This document shows positions 54,147 through 63,153 of a stretch of 64,000 nt of DNA, piece by piece. This stretch comes from Nodularia sp034931045 (GTDB lineage Bacteria; Cyanobacteriota; Cyanobacteriia; Cyanobacteriales; Nostocaceae). The translations under genes were made by a program, and so were the position numbers. The notes under the pieces are model-generated. The model was not told the DNA's origin, did no database searches, and worked only from the letters and a program-made list of their open reading frames with translations. The stretch's first letter is position 1. Each line of letters opens with the position of its first letter. Location: contig NZ_JAYGHH010000027.1 in NCBI RefSeq assembly GCF_034931045.1, positions 1 to 64,000 on the forward strand, given 5' to 3'.

Positions 54147-54452
54147 ATGTCAATTTATGTAGGCAACCTCTCTTACGAAGTTACCCAAGATACCTTAAGC
54201 GCTGTTTTTGCAGAATATGGTACTGTCAAACGCGTTCAACTACCTACTGACCGCGAAACAGGACAACCACGTGGTTTCGGATTCGTAGAAATGGGAACTG
54301 AAGCTGAAGAAGCAGCTGCAATTGAAGCTCTTGATGGTGCTGAGTGGATGGGTCGTGACCTCAAAGTTAACAAAGCCAAACCCAGAGAAGACAGAGGTTC
54401 ATCTGGTGGCAGGGGCGGATACGGTGGTGGCGGTTCTCGTAACCGTTACTAA
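54147..54452 (+). CDS. Gly-rich RRM RNA-binding protein (Rbp type)
   Basis: 101 residues: one RRM with RNP2 IYVGNLSY and RNP1 GQPRGFGFVEM, then a short glycine-rich tail (SGGRGGYGGGGSRNRY). Cyanobacterial Rbp proteins are induced by cold and sit upstream of rpsU exactly as here. TTGGAG lies upstream of the ATG. A long leader with a purine- and AT-rich segment precedes it, as in cold-shock genes. Confidence 0.94.
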   Translation: MSIYVGNLSYEVTQDTLSAVFAEYGTVKRVQLPTDRETGQPRGFGFVEMGTEAEEAAAIEALDGAEWMGRDLKVNKAKPREDRGSSGGRGGYGGGGSRNRY

Positions 54453-54496
54453 AAAACTTTAAAACCTGAAATTTGACAAAGGAATTCTCAGGTAAG

Positions 54497-54526
54497 AAAA
54501 AAAGTGTGTATTTTTAGCACTTTTTT
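54497..54526 (+). terminator. Attenuator-like hairpin between rbp and rpsU
   Basis: AAAAAAAGTG and CACTTTTTT pair across a loop of about 12 bases; the T-rich right arm supplies the T-tract. It may partly terminate rbp transcripts before rpsU. Confidence 0.6.
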
Positions 54527-54583
54527 CAACTGGACAGCTTAACATTATAAGCCATTAAGTACGTTACATTAGCAGGAGAGATA

Positions 54584-54772
54584 ATGACCCAAATAATCGT
54601 GGGTGACAATGAACACATTGAGTCAGCCCTACGCCGATTTAAGCGAGAAGTTTCTAAAGCTGGCATTTTTCCAGATATGAGGAAGCATCGTCACTTTGAA
54701 ACACCTATTGAAAAACGCAAGCGTAAAGAAATTGCCAAGCATAGACAGGGTAAGAGACGTTTCCGCACTTGA
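54584..54772 (+). CDS. rpsU: 30S ribosomal protein S21
   Basis: 62 residues, TQIIVGDNEHIESALRRFKR at the N-terminus and a basic C-terminus KRKEIAKHRQGKRRFRT. Family length and composition are normal. AGGAGA lies before the ATG. Follows the RRM gene, the conserved arrangement in cyanobacteria. Confidence 0.95.
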   Translation: MTQIIVGDNEHIESALRRFKREVSKAGIFPDMRKHRHFETPIEKRKRKEIAKHRQGKRRFRT

Positions 54773-54808
54773 TTAAGTGTCAAATAGAAGAATAAATATT
54801 AATCCCAT

Positions 54809-54835
54809 GCCCTCGGAAATTTTCTGAGGGCTTTT
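54809..54835 (+). terminator. Terminator after rpsU
   Basis: GCCCTCGGAAA and TTTTCTGAGGGC form a stem with one mismatch, followed by TTTT, 37 bp after the rpsU stop. Confidence 0.75.
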
Positions 54836-54996
54836 CTGATGAGATTGTTAGCTGAAACTCTGTTAGAATGCAGAACGGCGGCATTCGCTATCAGTCTTGG
54901 CGCTACTACTGCCCATCCAGACCTTGTAAACTTTTTTCCGTCCGCCTCAGACTGATGCCGCCACTGGCGACAGGCCGATGTTATCTTTGGAGTTCT

Positions 54997-56301
54997 ATGT
55001 CTTTTTCTAATCTCGGCTTGTCCAATGAAATTATCCGTGCTGTCACTGAGTTGGGGTACACTAAACCCACACCAATTCAAATTCAGGCTATCCCTGCTGT
55101 CTTGTCGGGTGGTGACTTGTTAGCTGGAGCGCAAACTGGTACAGGAAAAACCGCCAGCTTCACTCTGCCACTTCTGCATCGGTTGTCAAACCACACCCCT
55201 AAAAGTACGGCTCATGGATACCCGGCAATTCGGGCGCTGATTCTCACCCCCACTCGTGAACTCGCTGCACAGGTGGAATCAAGTGTACGTGATTACGGCA
55301 AATATCTGAATTTGAACACAATGGCGATGTTTGGGGGGGTCAGTATTAATCCCCAAAAACGGACTTTAAAGGGTCGTGTAGATATTCTGGTTTCTACCCC
55401 AGGGCGATTGTTAGACCATGTGCAGCAAGGGACTGTGAATCTCTCACATATTGAGGTTTTGGTGCTGGATGAAGCTGACCGGATGTTAGATATGGGTTTT
55501 ATTCGTGATATCCGTCGCATCCTCTCGCTTCTGCCTAAACAACGTCAAAATTTATTATTTTTCGCCACCTTTTCGGATAAAATCAAAGCTCTGGCCACTG
55601 GGTTGCTCAATCACCCGACGATGATTGAAGTGGCACGTCGCAACGTTACCGCCGAGACGGTGGCACAGAAGGTTTACAAAGTAGATCGTGACCGGAAACG
55701 CCATTTATTAGCCCACTTGATTCGGCAAGATAATTGGTATCAAGTGTTGGTGTTCACCAGGACTAAATATGGTGCTGACCGTCTGGTTAAGCAGTTGGGC
55801 GAAGACCGGATTCAAGCATTGGCTATTCACGGTAATAAAAGTCAGTCGGCGCGTACCCACGCTTTGGCAAAATTCAAAAATGGCAGTTTACAGGTATTGG
55901 TAGCGACTGATATTGCCGCCAGAGGTCTTGACATCAGCGAACTGCCCCATGTAGTCAATTTTGATCTGCCCAATGTCCCAGAAGATTATGTTCATCGCAT
56001 TGGTCGCACTGGTCGCGCTGGTGCGTCAGGTGAAGCTATATCTCTCGTATCTGCCGATGAATACAATTTGCTGGGAGATATCGAAAAACTGATTAAACAA
56101 CGCTTACCTTTTGAAGTGGTGGCTGGCTTTGCCAGCAATGTTCCTCACAAGAAGCCTGAATCTATTTCAGATGGACACAAGCCCAGAAGATCCAACGATA
56201 GCAAGGGTAAGGCTGGCTCTCATGGGAAACCGTTGTCACCACGCAATGCTACAGGAGGCAAAAATTCTGCATCCCGCCGTGGGGTTAAACGCGATCGCTG
56301 A
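54997..56301 (+). CDS. DEAD-box RNA helicase (RhlE/Crh type)
   Basis: 434 residues from the ATG at 54997 (MSFSNLGLSN), with TTGGAG upstream; the frame runs back to 54868 but that part is not helicase-like. Q-motif, AQTGTGKT, PTRELA, VLDEADRMLD, VLVATDIAARGLD and HRIGRTGRAG are all present. Motif III, normally SAT, reads FAT here (LLFFATFSDK; codon TTC at 55561-55563). The C-terminus is basic, RSNDSKGKAGSHGKPLSPR. Cold-induced Crh helicases share this layout. The long 5' region from 54836 to 54996 may be regulatory. Confidence 0.9.
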   Translation: MSFSNLGLSNEIIRAVTELGYTKPTPIQIQAIPAVLSGGDLLAGAQTGTGKTASFTLPLLHRLSNHTPKSTAHGYPAIRALILTPTRELAAQVESSVRDYGKYLNLNTMAMFGGVSINPQKRTLKGRVDILVSTPGRLLDHVQQGTVNLSHIEVLVLDEADRMLDMGFIRDIRRILSLLPKQRQNLLFFATFSDKIKALATGLLNHPTMIEVARRNVTAETVAQKVYKVDRDRKRHLLAHLIRQDNWYQVLVFTRTKYGADRLVKQLGEDRIQALAIHGNKSQSARTHALAKFKNGSLQVLVATDIAARGLDISELPHVVNFDLPNVPEDYVHRIGRTGRAGASGEAISLVSADEYNLLGDIEKLIKQRLPFEVVAGFASNVPHKKPESISDGHKPRRSNDSKGKAGSHGKPLSPRNATGGKNSASRRGVKRDR

Positions 56302-56731
56302 TCAAGAGTATGGTGGGGATGAGAAATTGAGAGCAGGGGGGCAGGGTGCAGGGAGCAGGGGGATGAGAAATTAGAGACTTCCAAATAATAAAATATCCCG
56401 TCGTTTTGAGAGCAGGGGGAGGAAAATTTTAGTGGCAGAAATTTGGATCAACTTTTTTGTGGAGTTCTCTTAGCGTTTTATACGCCAGGGAGATGGATTG
56501 TTGATTATAGTTACCAGAATGGCTAAAACTCGGTTGTAAGTTCCATAAAGTTCTCTGCTTGTATTAACATCTAAATAACCACATTTCACAGCAAATTTTA
56601 GCTAAGTTTGGGTTTCTTTTGTAGCTTACCTGTATAATTTTATTGACAATACTTTGTATTAATGCTCAAATAAATTTTAGATACTATTGCAAATAATAAC
56701 CATATAAATGGGAGTTTTAAGGTTGTGGTTT
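56302..56731. other. Intergenic region containing a MITE
   Basis: About 430 bp holding a G-rich run at 56330-56362 and the 96 bp MITE copy. The AT-rich 56640-56700 segment (ATACTATTGCAAATAATAAC) is a possible promoter or iron-regulator site before the permease gene. Confidence 0.5.
56374..56469. mobile_element. MITE-like element C, copy 2 (TTA target duplication)
   Basis: Ends GAGACTTCCA and TGGAGTTCTC are the same as at 26021-26142, flanked by TTA on both sides (56371-56373 and 56470-56472). It lacks the G-rich insert present in copy 1. Confidence 0.75.
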
Positions 56732-57760
56732 ATGGAGCGATCGCCAAAGGCTTTAGTGAGCGACTTACGATTACGAAAAGGAGGCGATCGCCTGGTATTA
56801 GCAACATTTGTTCTATGTGTAGGGCTACTGCTAGTTACAGGAATTTCTCTGTCATTTGGTTCAGTGGCCATGACTCCCAATCAGTTGTGGTTAGCACTAA
56901 TCCGTCAAGGTGATCAACTCCATCAAACAATTCTTTGGGATTTGCGTTTACCTCGCACCTTAGCTGCCCTGCTGGTGGGTGCAGCCTTGGGAATGTCAGG
57001 CTCATTATTACAGGGAATGCTACAAAACGGACTAGCCAGCCCCTTTTTGCTAGGCATTTCTGCTGGTGCAGGTTTAGCGGCTGTGGCCATGCTGAGTTTA
57101 GGATTATTGCAGACTTGGGTTCCTTTAGGGGCTTGGCTGGGAGGTCTATTGACAACTATTATGGTTTACCTTCTAGCTCGCCGTTATGATGGAATTTCCG
57201 TAGAACGCTTGATTTTAGGTGGGGTTGCAATTAGTTCGTTATTTGGTGCGATTCAATCTGTGCTGTTATTAATGGCTGAAGATGGTCAAATCCAAGCAGC
57301 TTTAAATTGGTTAATTGGTAGTTTAAATGGACGTGGTTGGAGTGAATTAAAAATCTCAGGTTCTTATATTAGCATCGCCTTGTTATTTGGATGCTTGTTA
57401 GCCCGTGCTGTTAACTTGTTGAACTTGGGTGAAGATATAGCCAAAGGGCTAGGTGTTTCAGTATTGCGATCGCGCATTTTGATTGGTGGTACAGCTACAC
57501 TATTAGCAGCCGGAGCAGTGAGTATAGGTGGCTTAATCGGTTTCGTCGGTTTAATTGTTCCCCACGGAATTCGTTTAATGGTGGGTAGAAATTATCAAGT
57601 AGTTTTACCACTAAGTGCCATTGGTGGGGCGTTAGTTCTCAGCTTTGCAGACTTACTGTCACGCCTGGGTGCTGTAGAACTTCCTGTAGGTGCTGTCACT
57701 GCCTTACTGGGTTCGCCTTTCTTTATCTATTTACTATATAAGCGTCAGTCAAGAATTTAA
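56732..57760 (+). CDS. FecCD-family iron(III)-siderophore/heme ABC permease
   Basis: About 342 residues from ATG 56732, with AAGG upstream; a start at 56708 is possible. Nine to ten TM helices and the FecCD hallmarks are visible: LRLPRTLAALLVGAALGMSG, NGLASPFLLGISAGAGLAAV, GGLIGFVGLIVPHGIRLMVG and LPVGAVTALLGSPFFIYLL. The protein forms the membrane channel of a binding-protein-dependent iron importer. A single permease gene without its ATPase partner is present; the ATPase must be encoded elsewhere. It may act with the binding protein at 60409. Confidence 0.9.
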   Translation: MERSPKALVSDLRLRKGGDRLVLATFVLCVGLLLVTGISLSFGSVAMTPNQLWLALIRQGDQLHQTILWDLRLPRTLAALLVGAALGMSGSLLQGMLQNGLASPFLLGISAGAGLAAVAMLSLGLLQTWVPLGAWLGGLLTTIMVYLLARRYDGISVERLILGGVAISSLFGAIQSVLLLMAEDGQIQAALNWLIGSLNGRGWSELKISGSYISIALLFGCLLARAVNLLNLGEDIAKGLGVSVLRSRILIGGTATLLAAGAVSIGGLIGFVGLIVPHGIRLMVGRNYQVVLPLSAIGGALVLSFADLLSRLGAVELPVGAVTALLGSPFFIYLLYKRQSRI

Positions 57761-57918
57761 TAAATCTGGTGCGCCTAGTACCGCCGTGAAGTCAAAATTC
57801 AAAAAGCTTTTACGTTGGGCTTTTCATGGATTTTGAATGGTCTGTTTATTTACGCGGACTTGTACTAGTGCATAAATTTTCTGAATTAACAACTTAGTAT
57901 TTTCTTAGGTTAAAAACA

Positions 57919-60297
57919 GTGAAACAACATCCTTTAATTTTCAGCATAGCTGTGCTGAACCTGTTTGTCATGCCCACAGCATTCGCTCAATCAAATAATA
58001 TCAAATTGCTGAGTCAAGAGCCTGTTAATATTCCCATAAATCCAGAAGCAGAGGAAGAAGAAAAAGAAACTTGTCCTCCAGATTTTGACCCAGATAATCC
58101 AGATGAAGACAGAGAATTTGAGGATTGCGATCAAGCAGAAGATCAAGCAGAAAGCGAAAATGAAATTCAAACTAATGATTCCGATATAGAAATTACAGTT
58201 ACAGGAACTCGCACCCCCAGAGCAATTATTGATTCAGTCGGTACAATTAGCGTCATTGATGATCAAAAGATTGAAAGAGATTTTATCCAAGATATCAAAG
58301 ATTTAGTCCGTTATGAACCAGGAATATCTGTACGCGATCGCCCGGTGCGGAGTGGTATGGCTGGTCAGGGTAATTCTAGTATTAATATTAGAGGAATTGA
58401 AGGCAACCGCGTACTAATTCAAGTCGATGGTGTCAGAGTTCCAGATATTTACACTGCTAGCACCAGAGATTTAGTAGATTTCGACTCAATTAAAAGAGTA
58501 GAAATTATTCGTGGCCCTGCTTCTACTCTTTACGGTAGTGATGCTATCGGTGGTGTCGTCTCCTTTATTACTAAAGACCCAGAAGATTATTTGAGGGTTT
58601 TTAGTCGTCCATTTTATGTTAGTGGTAGGACTAGTTATAACACGGCTGACTATAGTTTTTCTCCCTCAGTGACATTAGCCGGAAAAAGTGGAAACTTATC
58701 AGGTTTATTACAATATACCCGCCGTGATGGTAGTGAAATGCAAAACTACGGCGGATTAACTCCCAACCCTGAAAGTTTTGATAGTAATAACTTTTTTACT
58801 AAAGTAGTTCTGGAACCAAACGAAAATAATATTTTCCGACTAACAGGAGAATTATTTGAGCGTAATATTAACACTCAAGTCAGGACTGCGGAAGGATTTA
58901 GTGGTTTTACTCGCACTACCACTGTTAGCCAAGTAGCTGATGATTCTAATAGTCGGGGACGCATTAGTTTAAGTCATGAATATACAAATCCTAACTTAAG
59001 CTCATTCTTGCAGTCAGTGCGATCGCAAATTTATTACCAAACTGCTGAAAGTACAGAAAATGTCCAAACTCGCACTATTAACAGCGCCAATCAGAATTTA
59101 CGCCGCATCCTCGAAACTGGTTTTAATCAAGATATTATTGGTGGCGATGTACAATTTACCAGCAAATTTTTCACAGGAGATATCAGCCATCGCCTAGTAT
59201 ATGGTTTTGATTTATTTAACACTTCCACCAGTCGTCCCAGAGATTCCACATTATTTAATGAAACCCTGGGAACCAGTACAAAAAATGTTAGCGGTGAGAT
59301 TTTCCCTAATAAAACTTTTCCTGATACCGACACTTTAAGAGGTGGAATTTACATTCAAAATGAAATTGAATTTGCTGATGGTCGTGTTACTTTAATTCCA
59401 GGAATTCGTTATGACTATTATCAACTAACGCCTTACACAAACGATGTTGCTTTTAATAACATCAACACGCAAAATTACCAAGTAGAAGGCTTTTCGGCTT
59501 CAGCCATTTCACCCAAATTAGGTATAATTGCCAAAGTCACCCCAGAAATATCATTATATGGACAATACGCCCGTGGCTTTAGGAGTCCACCTTATGATGA
59601 TGCTGCGATCGCCTTTACCAATTTTAATTTTGGTTATACAATCTTACCAAATGCTGATTTAAGCCCAGAAACAGTCGATAGTTATGAAATCGGTATCCGA
59701 GCCAACTATCCTCAGTCTAGCTTCAGTCTCACAGGCTTTTACAATCGCTACGATAACTTTATTGATTCTAATGTAGAACTGGCTCCGGTTCTCATTGGAA
59801 ATAGAGAATTACGCAGTTTCCAAGCTCAAAATATTAAAGGAGCCAGAATTTATGGTTTAGAAGCTAGAGGAGAATATCGCTTTAACGAATCCTTAGACGG
59901 TTTGAGCTTATTTGCAACCTTAGCCTATTCTGTAGGCGATAACTTAGAAACAGACCAACCTCTAGATTCAATTGACCCTTTTAAAGCCATTGTGGGGTTG
60001 CGTTATCGTTCACCCGCAGAAATTTGGGGTGGAGAAATCACCACTACTTTGGTAGCAGCTAAAGATAGAGTCAGTGACGAAAATTTCTTTCAACCCCAAG
60101 GCTACACAACTGTTGATATCCGATGTTTTTACAACTTTAACGAAAATACCACTTTAAATCTGGGTATTTTCAACTTGTTTAATCAGGGATATACAGAATG
60201 GTCTACTGTGCGGGGTGTGAGTAGCAGTGACCGTTTCTTAGACTTATACACCCAACCAGGAATTAACTTTTCAGCAAGTTTGAGTGTACGCTTTTAG
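57919..60297 (+). CDS. TonB-dependent receptor (heme/hemoglobin/transferrin type)
   Basis: 792 residues. Signal peptide ends TAFAQ; a very acidic linker (EAEEEEKETCPPDFDPDNPD) precedes a TonB-box-like segment IEITVTGTRTPRAI. The plug carries VRYEPGISVRDRP, SINIRGIEGNRVLIQVDGVR and GPASTLYGSDAIGGVVSFIT. The barrel ends SASLSVRF with terminal Phe. This is the TonB-hemoglobin family. GTG start at 57919. It would import a heme- or iron-complex substrate. The acidic, Cys-containing linker is unusually long. Confidence 0.92.
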   Translation: MKQHPLIFSIAVLNLFVMPTAFAQSNNIKLLSQEPVNIPINPEAEEEEKETCPPDFDPDNPDEDREFEDCDQAEDQAESENEIQTNDSDIEITVTGTRTPRAIIDSVGTISVIDDQKIERDFIQDIKDLVRYEPGISVRDRPVRSGMAGQGNSSINIRGIEGNRVLIQVDGVRVPDIYTASTRDLVDFDSIKRVEIIRGPASTLYGSDAIGGVVSFITKDPEDYLRVFSRPFYVSGRTSYNTADYSFSPSVTLAGKSGNLSGLLQYTRRDGSEMQNYGGLTPNPESFDSNNFFTKVVLEPNENNIFRLTGELFERNINTQVRTAEGFSGFTRTTTVSQVADDSNSRGRISLSHEYTNPNLSSFLQSVRSQIYYQTAESTENVQTRTINSANQNLRRILETGFNQDIIGGDVQFTSKFFTGDISHRLVYGFDLFNTSTSRPRDSTLFNETLGTSTKNVSGEIFPNKTFPDTDTLRGGIYIQNEIEFADGRVTLIPGIRYDYYQLTPYTNDVAFNNINTQNYQVEGFSASAISPKLGIIAKVTPEISLYGQYARGFRSPPYDDAAIAFTNFNFGYTILPNADLSPETVDSYEIGIRANYPQSSFSLTGFYNRYDNFIDSNVELAPVLIGNRELRSFQAQNIKGARIYGLEARGEYRFNESLDGLSLFATLAYSVGDNLETDQPLDSIDPFKAIVGLRYRSPAEIWGGEITTTLVAAKDRVSDENFFQPQGYTTVDIRCFYNFNENTTLNLGIFNLFNQGYTEWSTVRGVSSSDRFLDLYTQPGINFSASLSVRF

Positions 60298-60334
60298 GAA
60301 AGTACCTAGCAACAAAGAAAGCTATCATTCGCTC

Positions 60335-60367
60335 GTAGTTGCGCTTTAGCGCTAAAGCGCTAACTAC
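60335..60367. repeat. Palindrome upstream of binding protein gene
   Basis: GTAGTT, GCGCTTTAGC, GCTAAAGCGC, T and AACTAC form a nearly perfect 33-bp palindrome between the receptor and the binding-protein gene, about 40 bp before its ATG. Confidence 0.75.
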
Positions 60368-60408
60368 AAACCATGACCATTTATTCAACCGAACGACAAA
60401 TCAATACT

Positions 60409-61341
60409 ATGTATCAAAAAAAAATTCTTTTGAGTTTAGCACTCTTGTTAAGTTTATTCTTAACCGCCTGTAATAATCCCACATCACAAGAACCACCAAA
60501 TACACCTGCAACTTCAATTCAATCAACCAATAATAATCAACAACAACCCCAAATATCTGCTCAAAGAATCGTTGCTTTAACATCATTATCTGCTGATATT
60601 ATTCGTCAACTTGACCAAAGTAAACTGGTGGGAATTACAGGTAGCAGCTTACTAAATAAAGACCCACGTTTTCAAGATATTGAGCGTGTTGCCCAAGGTC
60701 AAACTCCCCCTGATTTAGAAAAAATTATCGCCCTCAAACCAGATTTAGTCATTGGTGCAGAAGGCTTTTCTGATAAAACATTGCAACAAATAGAAAAACT
60801 GGGAATTGCGACCTTTTCCACCAAAGTAAATAGCTGGAACTCTCTTAAAGAACTGACTCAAACCCTAGCTGGTTTTATCGATGCAGATCCCACGCCATTA
60901 TTAAACCGCTACGAAACTTTTTTACCCAATGATATTCAACCAACTGATTCTACTTTAGTGCTGGTCAGTCGCCAACCAATCTTAACACCAAATAAAAACA
61001 GTTGGGCGGGAGATTTATTAACACAATTCAAAGTAAAGAACCTAGCAGCAGAATTACAAAGTACCAGTCCTATTCGTGGTTACATTACACTGTCAGCCGA
61101 GAAAATTTTAGAAGCAAATCCAGAAACAATTATTTTAATTAGTCCCCCCCAAGGTGGTTCACAAACTGCACTTTTAGATTCCTTCAAAAAAGAAAGTTTC
61201 TGGCAAAATTTACAAGCTACAAAAAACAACCAAGTCTATGTATTTGATTATTACGGACTGGTGAATGCAGGTAGTATAGATTCCATAGAAAAAGCTACTC
61301 AGCAACTAAAACAAGCCTTATCTAGACAACAGCCAGGATAA
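60409..61341 (+). CDS. Iron-siderophore/heme ABC substrate-binding lipoprotein
   Basis: 310 residues from ATG 60409 (MYQKKILLSL), chosen over 60373 because of the signal peptide with lipobox LTAC. A Gln/Asn/Pro-rich linker precedes the FecB-like domain: RIVALTSLSADIIRQLDQSK, LEKIIALKPDLVIGAEG and NLQATKNNQVYVFDYYGL. It is the second such protein in the window and probably serves the adjacent permease. Confidence 0.9.
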   Translation: MYQKKILLSLALLLSLFLTACNNPTSQEPPNTPATSIQSTNNNQQQPQISAQRIVALTSLSADIIRQLDQSKLVGITGSSLLNKDPRFQDIERVAQGQTPPDLEKIIALKPDLVIGAEGFSDKTLQQIEKLGIATFSTKVNSWNSLKELTQTLAGFIDADPTPLLNRYETFLPNDIQPTDSTLVLVSRQPILTPNKNSWAGDLLTQFKVKNLAAELQSTSPIRGYITLSAEKILEANPETIILISPPQGGSQTALLDSFKKESFWQNLQATKNNQVYVFDYYGLVNAGSIDSIEKATQQLKQALSRQQPG

Positions 61342-61446
61342 AAGCTTGTAGTCCTCTCCATTTCCAGCGATCGCAACCATGAAAAGATCCATCGCTCTCA
61401 AAATCAACTACACTCAGAGTAAGACTGATTATTTGCAGCTTCTGTT

Positions 61447-61887
61447 ATGTCCTCAATTATAGATTCTTTGCCACCTGCTCTCGCTAAAATCGTCCAGCGC
61501 TTCCAACGTGCTACAGAACCGAAGCGGCGCTACGAACAATTAATCTGGTATGCTCAGAAGTTGAAGGATTTTCCAGAAACTGGCAAAGTACCAGAAAATA
61601 AAGTTCCTGGCTGTGTATCTCAGGTTTATATCACCGCAGCCCTGGATGATGGTAAAGTTGTATACCAAGGCGATTCTGATTCCCAGTTGACAAAAGGATT
61701 AGTAGGGCTGTTAGTGGAAGGTTTAAATGGACTAACTCCGACAGAAATTGTGCAACTCACCCCAGATTTTATTCAAGAAACAGGTTTAAACGTCAGTTTG
61801 ACACCTTCCCGTGCGAATGGATTTTTTAATATATTTAAAACCATGCAAAAAAAAGCACTTGAATGCAAGTTAGATTTGCCTAGCTAA
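61447..61887 (+). CDS. sufE: SufE-family sulfur transfer protein
   Basis: 146 residues. The conserved persulfide cysteine lies in NKVPGCVSQVYI and the C-terminal region NGFFNIFKTMQKKALE is typical. SufE accepts sulfur from the SufS cysteine desulfurase for Fe-S cluster assembly. Length fits the family. No suf operon is adjacent. Confidence 0.93.
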   Translation: MSSIIDSLPPALAKIVQRFQRATEPKRRYEQLIWYAQKLKDFPETGKVPENKVPGCVSQVYITAALDDGKVVYQGDSDSQLTKGLVGLLVEGLNGLTPTEIVQLTPDFIQETGLNVSLTPSRANGFFNIFKTMQKKALECKLDLPS

Positions 61888-61973
61888 ATCAATGGAGTGT
61901 CAAGTTCCGTCTCCCTTCCTCTTTTGCGGGGTGGGGTGTGTTGATATTTTGATCACAATTAAAATTTAGCCTC

Positions 61974-62882
61974 ATGTCAACCAATTTAGTATCAACCTAT
62001 GATCCTGTAGGATTTGGTGGAGTAGTTCAAGAATATATCTGGAGTTGGGAAAACCAACCATTACGGATAATTTATGAAACCATTGGTACAGGTTCACCCC
62101 TGTTACTTCTACCAGCTTTCAGTAGTGTTTCCACCCGTGGAGAAATGGGTGAACTAGCTAAATTACTAGCGCCTCATTTTCAAGTTACAGTCTTAGACTG
62201 GCCAGGATTTGGACAATCTTCCCGTCCGAGTTTAAATTACCGACCTGAAATATATCAGCAATTTCTAGAAGATTTCGTCAAAACGGTTTTTCATACTCCC
62301 ATGACTGTAGTCGCTGCTGGTCATGCTTCTACTTACGTGTTAAAACTCGCTGCTAAACAGCCCGATGTGTTTACCAAAATTTTGCTCCTAGCACCCACTT
62401 GGCGCGGCCCCTTACCAACAATGGGAGCAAATACACAGATAGCGGATTTTGTCAAGGGTTTAGTGCGATCGCCCATCATAGGACAAGCCCTGTACAAACT
62501 CAACACCACACCATCCTTTTTAACTTGGATGTATCGCCGTCACGTATTTACAGATGACGCTAAACTCACACCCAGCTTTATCGAGAAAAAATGGCAAACA
62601 ACGCAAAAGCCAGGAGCTAGATTTGCATCTGCGGCTTTTGTCACAGGGAATCTTGATGCTATACAAAGACAATCTGATTTTCTCACACTTGTGCAATCCC
62701 TGTCTATACCCCTGATGGTAGTAATTGGCGAGTCCAGCCCACCCAAATCGAGACAAGAAATGAACGCTGTAGCCGCATTACCAGGAGTAAGAAGCGTCAT
62801 AGTTCCCGGTTCCCTGGGACTACATGAAGAATATCCAGAACTTGTATTCACAGCAGTGCAAGATTTTTTACAATCTGCATAA
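61974..62882 (+). CDS. Alpha/beta-hydrolase-fold protein with altered nucleophile elbow
   Basis: 302 residues of the alpha/beta hydrolase fold (LLLLPAFSSVSTRGEM, VTVLDWPGFGQSSRPS, SLGLHEEYPELV). The nucleophile elbow that normally reads GHSxG appears as AAGHASTYVLKLAA, so the catalytic serine position holds Ala; the acid position reads GESSPP instead of Dxx(T)P. It may be a pseudoenzyme or use another residue. The substrate is unknown. Two cyanobacterial possibilities, haloalkane-dehalogenase-like or chlorophyllide-associated, cannot be distinguished. Confidence 0.82.
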   Translation: MSTNLVSTYDPVGFGGVVQEYIWSWENQPLRIIYETIGTGSPLLLLPAFSSVSTRGEMGELAKLLAPHFQVTVLDWPGFGQSSRPSLNYRPEIYQQFLEDFVKTVFHTPMTVVAAGHASTYVLKLAAKQPDVFTKILLLAPTWRGPLPTMGANTQIADFVKGLVRSPIIGQALYKLNTTPSFLTWMYRRHVFTDDAKLTPSFIEKKWQTTQKPGARFASAAFVTGNLDAIQRQSDFLTLVQSLSIPLMVVIGESSPPKSRQEMNAVAALPGVRSVIVPGSLGLHEEYPELVFTAVQDFLQSA

Positions 62883-62942
62883 ACACCATATTTATCTGTG
62901 TGCATCTGCGTTCGATTATTCTTCCCAGCATATTGCACAATC

Positions 62943-62973
62943 NNNNNNNNNNNNNNNNNNNNNNNNNNNNNNN
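62943..62973. other. Assembly gap (31 N)
   Basis: A run of 31 unknown bases joins two contigs. Distance across the gap is not reliable, and any gene here is interrupted. Confidence 1.
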
Positions 62974-63087
62974 ACGATAATCAATTCCAGAATTGTTAAA
63001 AACTGCTGTTAACCCTAACTCAACACCCTTAATATTTACAACTGATTGCAGATGTATCAGTACAAACAAAGCTTTTACTAAAACCGT
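62974..63087 (-). CDS. Partial small ORF with strong ribosome-binding site and no AUG start
   Basis: On the reverse strand GAGGAGGTGATCCC (63088-63101) is followed at proper distance by ACG GTT TTA GTA AAA GCT TTG, reading VLVKALFVLIHLQSVVNIKG and then VELGLTAVFNNSGIDYR before the gap. No ATG occurs near. A TTG at 63069 could start it but lies too far from the Shine-Dalgarno. The N-terminus weakly resembles the peptide at 48492. Low confidence that this is a gene. Confidence 0.3.
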
Positions 63088-63153
63088 GGGATCACCTCCT
63101 CAAAACCAATTACAGTAAATTTACCATAAAAATATAAAAAGAATTATTATAGG

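Noticed and set aside
54868..54996. Extended N-terminus of the DEAD-box helicase
   Set aside because: Not related to helicases; the ATG at 54997 has a ribosome-binding site and starts the Q-motif region.
57761..57918. Possible cobalamin riboswitch before the TonB receptor
   Set aside because: The B12-box sequence and the expected stem arrangement are not seen; the region is a short intergenic repeat.
63088..63101. GGATCACCTCCT on the + strand looks like the 3' end of 16S rRNA
   Set aside because: No other 16S sequence surrounds it; it is better read as a strong Shine-Dalgarno on the reverse strand.
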